Shown one piece after another: positions 10,701-21,150 of a stretch of DNA of 64,000 nt. Made by a program: the position numbers and the translations under genes. The notes beneath the pieces are model-generated. The model searched no databases, was not told where the DNA came from, and saw only the letters and a list, made by a program, of their open reading frames with translations. This stretch comes from Tillandsia leiboldiana (Eukaryota > Streptophyta > Magnoliopsida > Poales > Bromeliaceae): assembly GCA_029204045.2 (NCBI GenBank), contig CM055066.1, positions 45,976,745-46,040,744 of the forward strand, written 5' to 3'. Each line of letters starts with the position of its first letter. Positions within the stretch are counted from its first letter, which is position 1.

Positions 10701-11665
10701 GTGGGAGCCGTCTGGTGGACGGTGGCCCCAGCTGTGTGACTTCCAGCTTGTGGTTGAGAGTTGGTGTTGTTGGTCGATCTTGTTGATCGTGGTTTGGACT
10801 ATAGCCTGCATGAGCCATATTTGAGCTCGACAGAGATACGCGGATACTTTCCTCGGTGGGGTCGCTCCCCTCGAGAGCCACTCCGGAGTTGGGCCTGTTA
10901 CTTGCTATCGCGACTTGTCGACGCCGTCCCTCTGACTGGCCCGGTTGGCGGCAGTCACGGACACCCTACGGTAGACCCGTCCTGTTGAGGATATGCGGCA
11001 GTAGGTGGGCGCAGGTTTGACTGGACCCTTTGAGGCAGTCAGTTTAGATTTGGTGAGTTTACTGTGTGTGTTAGTAGATGCATCATGTTTCATCTGTTCC
11101 TTTTCTTGAGCATCTAGATAGAGGCATAGTAGCTGTTGAGTTACTTTTCCAGCCTTTCATTTCAGTTTTATATTGTTACTTTATGCCTCTAGTAGACTTA
11201 GTGGGCAGACCGTCGGGCTTGTTGGCGGCACCCACTGAGAACTACTTGGGACGTAGTTCTCACACCCGTCGTGGTGTATTTTCCCACAGGGACTTCTACT
11301 CCGGTTCCTGCTGCTCCTGTTGCCGCTTCTTCTGATCGAGGTAAGGGAGTCGCGAGATAGTTCCCCACCAGTCGTCGTCCAGAGAGTAGATGTACCCTTA
11401 TTACTTTTGAGAGTTCCTGTTGAGAGAACTTTGTAGTGAGGTATAGAGTTGTATTTATTTTCTTCTGCTCGAGTGACTTTTGTACTTTTGGTGAGGACTT
11501 GTGTTGTATATAGTTTTTATTTCTAGCAGTTTTACTTTCAGCTCTGATATCTGCATAGTATAGATGCTCTTTTGCAGGTTAGTCGCTTCGTCTATACGGG
11601 CTTCCCGTATGGGCGGCGGATCTGTTGGCGAGCCCGGGTCGCAGTTTCGACGCCGGGGCGTGACA
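7769..11665 (+). repeat. G1 3' LTR (3897 bp)
   Basis: It is nearly identical to 1338-5235, with scattered single-base differences (for example CATGTAGC versus CATGCAGC near the start). The G-box array is at 8098-8490, the TATA-like box at 8722-8729, the CTGTTCTTGTTTGAT copies start at 10227, and the hairpin blocks at 10775-11665. It ends TGACA, followed by the TSD. Confidence 0.93.
10775..11665 (+). other. Conserved hairpin blocks, G1 3' LTR
   Basis: This is the second copy of the ordered blocks: CGATC/GATCG 10775-10789, GGGG/CCCC block 10851-10875, GAGAACTAC 11237-11245 with GTAGTTCTC 11253-11261, and ATACGGG 11594-11600 with CCCGTAT 11604-11610. Confidence 0.7.
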
Positions 11666-12105
11666 TGTATTGTGATTGCATGCATGTCTCGACTAACTAT
11701 TCGACTAACTATTTGGGCATGTAATATTACTGACAAGTTGTTTGATTACTAACAAAGTTATGACATTTGAAATTTTATTGCTTAGAAGATATGTCGATGT
11801 TTGATTGTGATCTTATTACATATCTGAATTCGTAAATGTCATGATGAGTATAAACTCTATCTCTGTTAGGTTTTGAATGCTAAATATTCTTGAGGTATCT
11901 AATGATCTCTTTTGTCAAGAATGATTTCTTTTTGCAGAGAGTACAAATGTCTAAGTCTAGAGTCTGTTTTAGGAGTTTATCTCATGTATTTTATTTTTGG
12001 ATCTCCATTGTAAATTTTTGTTGTATGGTGATAGCAACAAAAATATCTTTTTGAATTTTCTTAAGTGGATTTGTGTTTTGTCACGAAACCGCCAAAGGGG
12101 GAGAT
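11666..12105 (+). mobile_element. Element A, right arm with polypurine tract
   Basis: The first five bases are the G1 TSD. AT-rich non-coding sequence follows, then TTTTGTCACGAAA and the PPT AAAGGGGGAGAT at 12094-12105. The same layout precedes the 3' LTR of D at 59890-59916. Confidence 0.82.
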
Positions 12106-12330
12106 TGTTAAGGATTTTGTTTTGGCGCATTTCGTGAAAGTATCGAGTCTTGAAGACTGAAGGTTAAGAAGTTTGGATTTTATATCTCAATCTCAAGAAA
12201 GAAGAATTCAAAAGGATCAGGTATGTTTAACTAATTAATTTTGGTGATCCGAATACTTCTTATAGTGTAGAAACACTTGGATAAATTTTTAATTGCATAA
12301 AAATCAAAAACTGGACATGGGACATGTTCA

Positions 12331-12553
12331 GGATCCGGATCAGACACTTCGATCCGGATCCCGAAGGGTGTTAGTTCATACGCAAATCCAATCCGGATCG
12401 TAGCAAAATCTGATCCGGATCCCGAACATTGGTTTTTGCTGAATTGTATGAACGATCCGGATCGGGCAGTTCAATCCGGATCCCGAACCCTTGTTTTCTG
12501 GGAATTGTCTGTTTCGTCACGATAATCCGGATCGCCGTAAATACGATCCGGAT
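12331..12553. promoter_or_regulatory. CCGG-centred palindrome cluster in LTR A
   Basis: About eight sites of the type GATCCGGATC or AATCCGGATC, several followed by CCGAA, lie 70-290 bp upstream of the TATA box. Comparable clusters lie in the LTRs of B, C, D and E and in the solo LTR at 30292-30365. A promoter role is inferred. Confidence 0.6.
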
Positions 12554-12620
12554 CGTCGTCATGTAAAATTCCAGAAAATGTTAGTTTTTGATTCTTATCC
12601 TCTTCCAACAGTTTCTAACC

Positions 12621-12628
12621 TATAAATA
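12621..12628 (+). promoter_or_regulatory. TATA box, LTR A
   Basis: TATAAATA in CTATAAATAG context, matched at 35313 (B), 45462 (C), 60434 (D 3' LTR) and on the minus strand at 49851-49858 (E). Confidence 0.75.
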
Positions 12629-12895
12629 GATCTTTTGATTTATTTTTTATAAGCCGTATAATCTTAAAAATCAAAAGACGACCATATAAATCCACAAATA
12701 GAGAAGAAAGGAAATCAATAGATTTAATCTTATGTTTCTTCATCTATATTGATTGATTTGATTATAGGGTTTCATACTCATATTTTGAGTAGAATCAAAT
12801 CAATGAATACTTAGATGGTATTTCCGATCTATTTCTAATCTAAGTATTCGGCGGATCATCACCACTCAAAAAACAACGATTTCCCAAATCGGCGC

Positions 12896-13049
12896 GTGGA
12901 CTCGCGTGGCCTTGTGGATTCAAGGTGCAACCGTTTTCGTGGATTCGGAGCGAAGTACGTTCGTGGATTCGAGACGTGCTACTGGGTGAAGACCGTGGAT
13001 TCGGTCAGACGTCGTGGATTCGGCGTTGGACGCTAATCGTGGATTCGAG
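12896..13049 (+). repeat. CGTGGATTCG cluster, LTR A
   Basis: Roughly seven copies of CGTGGATTCG or close variants are spaced about 15-40 bp apart in the transcribed part of the LTR. They recur at 35629-35765 (B), 45725-45822 (C), 53788-53888 and 60683-60783 (D) and, on the minus strand, 49440-49580 (E). Confidence 0.75.
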
Positions 13050-14476
13050 CAGCGTTGCGGAGCGAGCGGAGAAGATCAACTAGGAGCGTATGGAAAAAGG
13101 TCGAGTCGTCAGTGAGTACGGTATATCACCTTTGTACGTGTTATAATTCTAGTGGATTTCACCGTGTTATCGGTCCCGTGGTTTTTTACTCCGGTTTGGA
13201 GTTTTCCACGTAAAAATCTTGCGTGTTATCTTTTATTTTCGCATTGGGTTTTTATTACGCAAAGATTTTTGAGTGTTTATTGTTTACACCTATTCACCCC
13301 CCTCTAGGTATTTTTTTTCCTATTTAGATCATATTATTCTTAACCCAACATGTCTGTATGTAATCATCGACCCAGCACTACTCTGTCTAATCATACTAGG
13401 CTACTAACCACCAACACGGCCACTAAGCCGCTGTATACTGGGTTACACTAACCCGGCCACCTTGGCCACTCTCTGTTCTTCTTATTCTTTACCTTATGGT
13501 GGTTTAATTTAAGTTAACCCTCAGAAATTCTTATCCAACGGGCCCCAGCCCGGTAGTCCTGCTACCATTAGATAAGATTTTAAGGTTGCCGATAACACTC
13601 GCAAGTGTTACCCCGTCCTGCCGGGGGGACTTGTCATACGGGACACTGCCCGATAGGGTCACTGCCCAACTCTGACAAGAGTACTCTAGAACCTGTCATA
13701 CCGGTCGCTGCCCGGGAGAGGGATCCTGTCCAACTCCGACAGTTGTACGTTCGCCCCCGGAGGTCCGCCCGTTTTATCTTTTTCTTTTCTTTTCTTTCTC
13801 TTTTCTTTCTCTTTTACTTTAGCACTTGGCCTCTTTGCTCTTAACACTTGCTTTTCTGTTTTATACGAGCTTGTAGCTCCCTTTTTGCCACTGGCAATCT
13901 CTTTCTTTAAGCATTTAGCTTTTTTACTTTCACTTTTAGCCTTTCGAAAGTACCTCGTCCGACGCGTCACTGCCCAGGGAGTCCTGCTCCACAATGACGA
14001 GTCTCAAATTCGAAGGCGCCTTTACATTCTCGATATGCTCTTTTAGCCGCTTTTAGCTTGCTATTCAACTTTACCTTTTGCATTTATTACCTCTTATCCT
14101 AGGTCTTGCCATAAGGATAATTAGAGAGTCTCCTGGACTCTTAAACATTTCACCTTCATTTATTTAACTCAAATTGAAGTTAAAGTTATTGTCCATTTGC
14201 CCAGACACCCTATGACTTTCTAGGGTTATATTTGATCAACTCTTTAACCTTGGGATCTTATCCCACTTTCCTGATTCCTCATTGAATCCTAGAGTTAACT
14301 TAACTCTATTTTCCTGTTCCACTATTAACTTAGAGTTACATCGACTGTAATTTCCTGTTTTCCCTTTCATGTCTCCACACTTGATCCATTTTTCCATTCT
14401 CCTGATTCCTTACTGAATCCTAGAGTCAACTTGACTCTATTTTTCTGTCTGTGAGTTTAAACTCTCCTAGCTCAAC

Positions 14477-14780
14477 TTAGGTTCCCTTTACCTAAGTTCC
14501 ATGTCATACTTGTCCTAGAGTTCCTTGACTCTATGCTGACCACTAGTTCACCTTAGGTTCTCTTTACCTAAGTTCCATGTCATACTTGTCATAGAGTTCC
14601 TTGACTCTATGCTGACCACTAGTTCACCTTAGGTTCTCTTTACCTAAGTTCCATGTCATATACATCCTAGAGTTCCCGGACTCTATGTTGATCATTAGTT
14701 CTCCTTAGGTTTCCTTTACCTAAGTTCCATGTCATATACATCCTAGAGTTCTCTGACTCTATGTTGATCACTCTATCCAG
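14477..14780. repeat. Tandem repeat, about 76-bp unit, four copies
   Basis: Each unit runs from TTAGGTT through CTTTACCTAAGTTCCATGTC to a TAGAGTT...GACTCTATG segment and a CTAGTT or similar end. Units start near 14477, 14551, 14630 and 14705. A related duplicated segment (CCTGATTCC...GAATCCTAGAGT) lies at about 14270 and 14400. Confidence 0.8.
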
Positions 14781-15277
14781 TGTCCTTAGGTTGTCACTTA
14801 AGACCATGCCACTCGTCCTCCCTAGGATAACTCCTAAGTTGATGTCACTCGTCAAACCCCTATACTAGGTTTTCTCCTAGTCTTACTACCAACAACTGTT
14901 GTTCCCTTATGTCACGTGATTCCTAGGGTTATACCCTAACATGCTCATAATCATGAATAACGAATCTTTTTCATGCATACAATTATTTTCATCTCATTCA
15001 TAAAATAATAATTATCTCTACGCATGCATATTCATCATATATCTTTGGCAACCAACAGTTGCACTTTTCCTCTGTGTTCATTTACACATGCACATCTATT
15101 CCTCTAACTCTGGCAACCAACAGTTGCACTTTTCCATCTGAATTCATCTACACAGGCAATCATAATCATAATTACCTAACGCCTCTAACAGGCTACTATC
15201 ATGCTTCGAATCTAAAAGCAAGGGAGCAAGGGGAGAGGTCACCCAATTTCGGCAGAATTCCCCACCTTGTGGTGTCC

Positions 15278-15305
15278 CCAATTGCTTGTAGACACTTGCA
15301 ATTGG
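15278..15305. other. Inverted repeat CCAATTGC / GCAATTGG
   Basis: A perfect 8-bp inverted repeat with a 12-bp loop. Equivalent sites with a similar loop (CGACACTT) are at 19889-19916 and 26670-26697 in G2. Confidence 0.7.
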
Positions 15306-15339
15306 TCTCCGCGTGATTCCACTTGTTTCCTCATGCTTG

Positions 15340-15987
15340 CACGCAAAACGGTGCACATCCCTCGAGTCCGCACGCAAAACGGTGCATGACAATAAAAACC
15401 CATACGTAAAAATAATGTGCGCCACTTCAGCCGGCACGCAAAATGATGCGCGGCAACACGACCTGCACGCGAAACGGTGCACGTACCACAAATCTGCACG
15501 CAAAACGGTGCACGTCTAACTGTAGGGTTGCACGCGAAACGATGCATATTTTTTCCTAGCCCTACACGAAAAACGATGTAAATTATTAGAATCTACTCGT
15601 AAAATGGTGCGCATTGGTCCAACCCGCACGCAAAACGGAGCACGTACCCCGTATTGGCACGCAAAACGGTGCACATTCTACGATAGGGTTGCACGCAAAA
15701 CGGTGCACGTTTTTCCAGCCCTGCACGGAAAACAAGACGCAACGTTAGAGTCTGCACGCAAAACGGTGCCCGTTAGTCCAACTTGCACGCAAAACGGAGC
15801 ACATACCTTGTATTGGCACGTAAAACGGTGCTTGATCCTTTTTCAACATTGCACGCAAAACGGTGCATGTTTTACGAGTTCGCATCCAAAACTGCGCACC
15901 TTTGCTGAATCCGCACGCAAAACGGTGCATATCTCCCCGAGCTTGCACGCAAAACGAGGCGCATCCAAAACGCCCGCGAAACTTGCG
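15340..15987. repeat. Dispersed tandem array of GCACGCAAAACGGTGCAC
   Basis: About twenty copies recur every ~31 bp, separated by variable 8-15 bp spacers. The ends TGCAC...GTGCA of each unit are complementary, so each copy can form a small hairpin. Later copies decay to forms such as GCACGCAAAACGAGGCGC. Two related copies sit at the equivalent place in G2 (about 19948-20000). Confidence 0.85.
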
Positions 15988-16406
15988 CAGTAAAACGGCA
16001 CAGAAAAGTTGGGTCCCTAACACGCACGTGGGCATAGGGTCAAATCCAAAATTCAAAAGGAAACCTTAAAACTGTGCCAAAAATACCGCAAAAATGACAA
16101 ATGGGGGGGCCTACCTCGACAATGCCGTGACGTCCCACACGTCCATTCATCTTTTTGGAACACCTTGCGCACTCCACGAAGTCCACGGCGCGCTCGTGCG
16201 CCCTCGAAAACCCCGGGCGGAATCGTCCGGTTCCCCTCCTGGTACGCTCGGGTGAAGCCAACAGGGAGAAAAAGGAGAAAAAATGAGCTGTTTGGGCCTA
16301 AATAGGCCAAAATCCGGATTTCGGGCGCACTTTTCGGGCGCCCGGAAATTTCCGGGCGGCTACAGTAACCGCCCCCCAACGCGGTCCACGGTCCACGGCA
16401 TGCCAC

Positions 16407-16701
16407 CAAGGCGCCACGTCATCAACGCTCGGCCACTCAGGGGCCGACACGTGTCCCTGGACCCGTGCACCGCGACCACCGAACCGCGGCGGCCAATAGG
16501 AGGCCGCCACGTGGACCGCACCCAGCCTGCTCTGACGCCCGCATGCAGTGTCGCGTCGCGTCAGCGCGTCACGTCGCGCTGACCGACGAATGGGAGGCCG
16601 ACACGTGGCCTCCCCCGCTGACACCGCGACAGGCCCGCCGCGGCTTCCCCGCTCACGCCTGCCCCCTCGGCTGCTGCGTCCAATAAGGAGACGCCACGTG
16701 G
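16407..16701. promoter_or_regulatory. G-box / CCAAT array (minus-strand LTR)
   Basis: ACACGTGT at 16447, further CCACGTGG/ACACGTGG sites, and CCACGTGG at 16694 lie near CCAATA motifs (CCAATAGGAGGCCGCCACG, CCAATAAGGAGACGCCACG). The module order mirrors that of the G1 U3 when read on the minus strand. Confidence 0.6.
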
Positions 16702-17517
16702 CGTTTCCCCACCTACCACGCGGCCTCGGGCCGCGCGGCACAGCGCGCGCGCGCGAGCCTTGCCTCGGGATTCGCGCCCGCTGCCTCGTGATTCGCGCCC
16801 GCTACCTCGAGATTCGCGCCCGCTGCCTCGGGATCCGTGCCAACTGCCTCGGGATCCGTGCTAGCTACCTCGGGATCCGTGCCAACTCGGGATTCGGGCG
16901 CGCTACAGTAACTTCCGGGCGCATCGAAGTCCGGACTGGGCTGCTACAGTAACCGGTTTGCTACAGTGGAAAAACCCGGTTCGCTGCAGCCTGAAAACCG
17001 GTTTGCTACAGTACTTTCCGGGCGCCCGGAACTCACTTTCGGGCGCCCGAAACTTGGGCCCAAGCCCAGTTTCGCCCGTTTTCGTCCGTTCTTGCCCGTT
17101 TCTCGCCCATTTTCGCTCAAATTTGACGGGCAGCCACAGTTTAACTTAATTTACCTCCTGGTACTTAAACTTTTCAGTTTGGACCCTCTTTGGGTTACCA
17201 AAAGTCCCACTATATTTGAATTCGCTGGCGGAGCCCGTTCTCTCTATCCGGGTGTCCGATCAACGCGAAACTTTTACTGTGGACTTAAAACACATTTACG
17301 GAGCTCCCGTAATTTTCTCGGAATTTTCCGAAATAGTGAATTTTCCACTTACAATTTGGGCCCACTTTCTCATGTAAGATTCAAGATCTCACATTCTAAT
17401 CCCGATTTGGGCCCAATTCGTTTCCAGGTCATCCTTTACCTTAATAAATTCAATAAAATAGCATTTCATACCATTTTATTTACATTTATTAATTTATCAA
17501 AATTCTGGTTCACTACA

Positions 17518-17884
17518 ACCTAACTCCAGGATTCGATGTTTTGGAAATTTTGTCAGGCCAAGTGTGTCGTCTTTGGGGGCGCCGGTGCTATTCGAGTTGT
17601 GGAAGGTTGGTTCACTTCAGTTTTGCGTGGATCCCCGGGAATTGACGAAGTGACCATCCGGAGCTAGCACCCTTGTCGAGCATGGAGGATTTGATTTACC
17701 AGCTGCAAGGGTACTGGATCTTCTCGAAGATTGATTTGCAATCTGGTTTTCTCGACTGCTTATGGCTGTGTGTTGATGCCGGAGAGTTGGGGAATTATTT
17801 CTGCACCCCGACGGTTTTTGGAATAGAGATCAGAGTCTACGTGATCAGTTGGGGGACTTATATTCGATACCTCGGGAGTACAGA
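17518..17884 (+). pseudogene. pol: Element H: Gypsy reverse transcriptase remnant
   Basis: Two RT landmarks survive on the plus strand in different frames. VRPSVSSLGAPVLFE (about 17552-17600) corresponds to the usual RPS.SPWGAPVLFVKK block, and LIYQLQGYWIFSKIDLQSG (about 17692-17748) to the D.L.GA..FSKIDLRSGYHQ block. The YXDD catalytic region is not found. G2 interrupts the element at 17885, and an integrase remnant resumes at 32004, so much of pol between them was already deleted. Confidence 0.75.
17880..17884. repeat. Target-site duplication of G2 (ACAGA)
   Basis: ACAGA directly precedes TGTCACG and recurs at 31999-32003 after the opposite LTR end, fixing both ends of G2 despite the nested solo LTR. 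Confidence 0.92.
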
Positions 17885-18928
17885 TGTCACGCCCCGGGGT
17901 CGAAACTGCGACCCGGGCTCGCTAACAGATCCGCCATCTGTACGAAAACTGCCGTACAGACGAAGCGTCTAGCCTGCAAAAGACAAAACTACAGCTACGC
18001 AGATATCAGAGCGGATAAAAAGTTGTACTATAAAATTTTTCTCAACAACAAAGCTGCTACAACACATAGCCTATCTCCCAAAATCAAAAGATACAAATAG
18101 AAGTCCACCTATACAACATCTACGAATCCAAATGGGAGATAGCTAAACAAGAAACATAACCAACTCCCACAATCCGGGATGGTACATCTACCTCTCTCTA
18201 AAGTAACAATGCTGGTAGGGAACTATCACGCGACTCCCTGTCCTCGGTCCATCCAGTCAAGCACAGCAGGAACGGAAGAAAGCCTCAGCAACCTGTCACC
18301 GACAGAGGGTGTGAGAACTACATCCTACAGTAGTTCTCAGTGGGTACCGTCTCCAAGAACCACGGCCTGCCCACTAAGTCTACCAGAGGCATAAGATAGA
18401 GAAAAGACTGATGAGAAATATAAATAAGCTGGAAAAGAATCTACAGCTATCATGCCTCTATCTACTATGCTCAACAAGAAGAGACTATGGATGATGGTAT
18501 GCAGTCACTCACAGCTAACAACATGTCACAAGTACTAAGCCCAAGACGCTCTACTATGACACATGCTACACCATCACTCTCTCAGTACATCTCAAATCTC
18601 GGCGACTGCCCACCCGGGTCCAGTCGAGTCAAGCCTGCGCCCCCTGGTGTATCAACCAGGGTGTCCCAACGGACAAACTCGATATCTCACACAGTGACCC
18701 CATGGTAGCACGGCCAGGGGTATCAAGCGACCACTAGTACATGAACTAGGCGCATCATCGAAGCCTCGTCAGGCTCGGTATCATCATCGCAGCCTCATCA
18801 GGCTCGGAATCATCAACGCACCCGGGGCGTGGTTCGAGGGGTGCGACCCCACCGAACTCAAGTATCTCATCAGTATCACTGTCTCACAAGTGGCTCCTGC
18901 AGGCTGTGGTCCTCGATCAAACAGATCG
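17885..18928 (-). other. Conserved hairpin blocks, G2 3' LTR
   Basis: Positions are TCTGTACG 17937-17944 / CGTACAGA 17953-17960, GAGAACTAC 18313-18321 / GTAGTTCTC 18330-18338, the GAGGGG...CCCC block 18835-18855, and CGATC 18914-18918 / GATCG 18924-18928. Order and spacing match G1 read on the opposite strand. Confidence 0.7.
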
Positions 18929-20100
18929 GTATCTCGATGCTCAAAGCACAAACTCAGTCGGAGAACCCTCCACGACTCAATCTCACAACACAGACCCACT
19001 CAACGAAGGTACTACACAGCTGGGACCACCGTCTCTCCCACGGCTCCCACAACACAACTCCACTGAACTCAACACTCAACTCACGGCCGGAGCTACTCCA
19101 CGGCCAGATCTACGAAGGGTCCGAAACCCAGGGAGACTAACATCTACGTCCCCAAGAGAGAAAGCAGCCCTTAGAACCCAGATCACTCGAATCCGCTCGG
19201 GTGGATAAGTTTATAAGAAACCATGTCATTTATTTTGGAAAATCATTCGATCTGAGAGAAAGCCATCTTTATAATGATTTTTAGTCTTTTTTAGGAAAAC
19301 CCTTTGAAATCAAGTTTTATGCCCAAGCCTCGAAAAGCTGATGCCTTCGTCCCAACGGACGAGAACAGACTCGGACAACCTTGCGAGGCTTGGAAGAAAC
19401 ATTGGCTGACTAAAATCATGTATTTATCCAAAAAGGTTCTGGGTTCAAGGTCCTGCTAACACACGTGCACCACGACCCCAACCTGGTGGTGACGAGAAGA
19501 ACAGTGGAAAGGAAAAACCCCCGGGACCACCGTTTATCTGAAACGGCTCCCCAAAATGCTAACACTGGCCTAACCCAGCCACCAGACCCCACTCGGCCCC
19601 CCGGGCCCGAGTGCAACACCCGTCCCACAACACTCTGACCACTCGGCCCACTACCCGGGCGAGGAAACTCTAAGTCCCGAAGGATATGAAAAGTGCGGGA
19701 GGTCTAAAGCATAAAGGAACCTAGCCCAAATTAAGGTTCACAAATAGGTCTGGTCAACACATGCACATATGACGGGGGTGCTAGTTAAGTTCCAAGAAAA
19801 TACTTAAACTAGCATGCAATCCTATCACAATAGAATTAGAAGGAAGTCCGTAGACTTGGAAAGAAAACCAACCCACCTTAGAAAGCCACCAATTGCTCGT
19901 CGACACTTGCAATTGGCTCAGCGGGCTTACCTGGCCTCCAAGGGGTCCGCACGCAACACGAAGCCCGATGCCAGAATCCGCACGCGAATCGGAGCACGCA
20001 GCGACCAACCACACGACCGCGCGCCCCGCGGAAACTAAAAACCGCACCGCAAGCTGTCAGAAGCGAAGAAATCGCAAAATCAATCAAAACGGTCAAAACC

Positions 20101-20455
20101 GGGCATCCGTCGGCGAAAAACAGCCTCCGTCAGCGAAAACCAGCGCCCGACGGCGAAAACCAGCACGCGGCGGCGAAAAACAGCTCCGTCGGCGAAAACC
20201 AGCGCCCGACGGCGAAAAACAGCACGCGGCGGCGAAAAACAGCTCCGTCGGCGAAAACCAGCGCCCGACGGCGAAAAACAGCACGCGGCGGCGAAAAACA
20301 GCTCCGTCGGCGAAAAACAGCGCCCGACGGCGAAAAACAGCACGCGGCGGCGAAAAACAGCTCCGTCGGCGAAAAACAGCGCCCGACGGCGAAAAACAGC
20401 ACGCGGCGGCGAAAAACAGCTCCGTCGGCGAAAACCAGCGCCCGACGGAGAAAAA
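20101..20455. repeat. Tandem repeat, ~60-bp unit (GTCGGCGAAAA)
   Basis: About six units alternate CTCCGTCGGCGAAAA, GCGCCCGACGGCGAAAA and CACGCGGCGGCGAAAA. The copy in the other LTR is at 26882-27236. Confidence 0.85.
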
Positions 20456-20749
20456 CCGCTCAAAAAACAGCTTGCGAAAAATCCTGCGAAAACCGCTCGC
20501 GAAAAACTGCCAGAAATCTGCTCGTCGGCGAAAAGGCAGCAGCCGACGGCGAAAAACAGCGGCCGACGGCGAACCACGGGCTCCGACGGCGAAAACACGA
20601 CGCCGGCACGCAAACCGAGGAGTCGCCCGCCGTCCGGGAGCACGCCGCGCGGCGAAAACCCAGCCGCGCGACGAGGGAGGCCCGCCGCACGGCGCCCAAC
20701 CAAGCAGCGCCGCGCGGCGACCCGCTCCGCGCGGCGCCCAGCGGCGCTG

Positions 20750-21150
20750 CGCGCGGGCCCGCGCCTGCGCAGGCCCGCGCGCGGCCCGCGCGGCCCGCGC
20801 AGGCCCGCGCAGGCCTGCGCGCGGCCCTGCTGCGCGCCCCTGCGCGCGGCCCTGCCGCGCGCGCCTGCGCGCGGCAAGGAGGTGCCGCGCGCCCCTGCGC
20901 GCGGCCAGGAGGTGCCGCGCGCACCCCGCGCGCGGCCCTGCCGCGCGCCCCTGCGCGCGGCCCTGCCGCGCGCGCCTGCGCGCGGCCAGGAGGTGCCGCG
21001 CGCCCCCGCGCGCGGCCCTGCCGCGCGCCCCTGCGCGCGGCCCTGCCGCGCGCGCCTGCGCGCGACCAGGCAGCGCCGCGCGCACTTGCGCGCGGCCCTG
21101 CCGCGCGCGCCTGCGCGCGGCCAGGCAGCGCCGCGTGCAGCACTTTGCTG
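20750..21150. repeat. GC-rich CTGCGCGCGGCC array
   Basis: Imperfect units of CTGCGCGCGGCC, CTGCCGCGCGCG and AGGAGGTGCCGCGCG. The equivalent array in the 5' LTR (27530-27850) has a different length and an extra block of GCGCCCAGCGGCGCTGC units. Confidence 0.8.

Larger units (their letters stand above)
1338..11665 (+). mobile_element. G1: complete gag-only Gypsy-type element (TR-GAG-like)
   Basis: Two LTRs of 3898 and 3897 bp begin TGTAGG and end GTGACA. They flank an internal region of only about 2.5 kb holding a PBS, a gag reading region and a PPT. There is no recognisable reverse transcriptase, RNase H or integrase. A 5-bp TSD (TGTAT) is perfect. By eye the LTRs differ at roughly twenty positions over 3.9 kb, so the insertion is young. 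The gag is of the Ty3/Gypsy Retrotrans_gag type. Long LTRs with a gag-only interior match what has been called TR-GAG, related to LARD elements. It must have been mobilised in trans by an autonomous relative. Confidence 0.9.
12106..13350 (+). repeat. Element A 3' LTR (Copia, 1245 bp)
   Basis: It begins TGTTAAGG directly after the PPT and ends CCAACA. The U3 holds a cluster of GATCCGGATC-type palindromes (12331-12553), a TATA box TATAAATA at 12621-12628 and, downstream, repeated CGTGGATTCG (12896-13049). The LTR resembles that of minus element E (49123-50375). The TSD cannot be tested because the 5' end lies outside. Confidence 0.88.
13351..17517 (-). repeat. Decayed minus-strand Gypsy LTR (partial)
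   Basis: Read on the minus strand it starts TGTAGTGAACC at 17517, like the TGTAG/TGTAA starts of G1, G2 and the solo LTR. It has a U3 with G-boxes and GGGCGCCC palindromes (16407-17051) and a long downstream part with tandem arrays. The CCAATTGC/GCAATTGG inverted repeat at 15278-15305 matches one in the LTRs of G2. The far end is lost where element A is inserted. No coding region is supported within it. Confidence 0.6.

Noticed and set aside
13605..13994. Small ORFs of 79 and 102 codons
   Set aside because: Low-complexity Phe/Leu or Lys/Arg/Glu translations of a CT-rich tract inside an LTR.
15340..15987. CRISPR array
   Set aside because: Short repeats with short spacers look similar, but the units are degenerate, the spacers are only 8-15 bp, no cas genes exist, and the context is a plant LTR.
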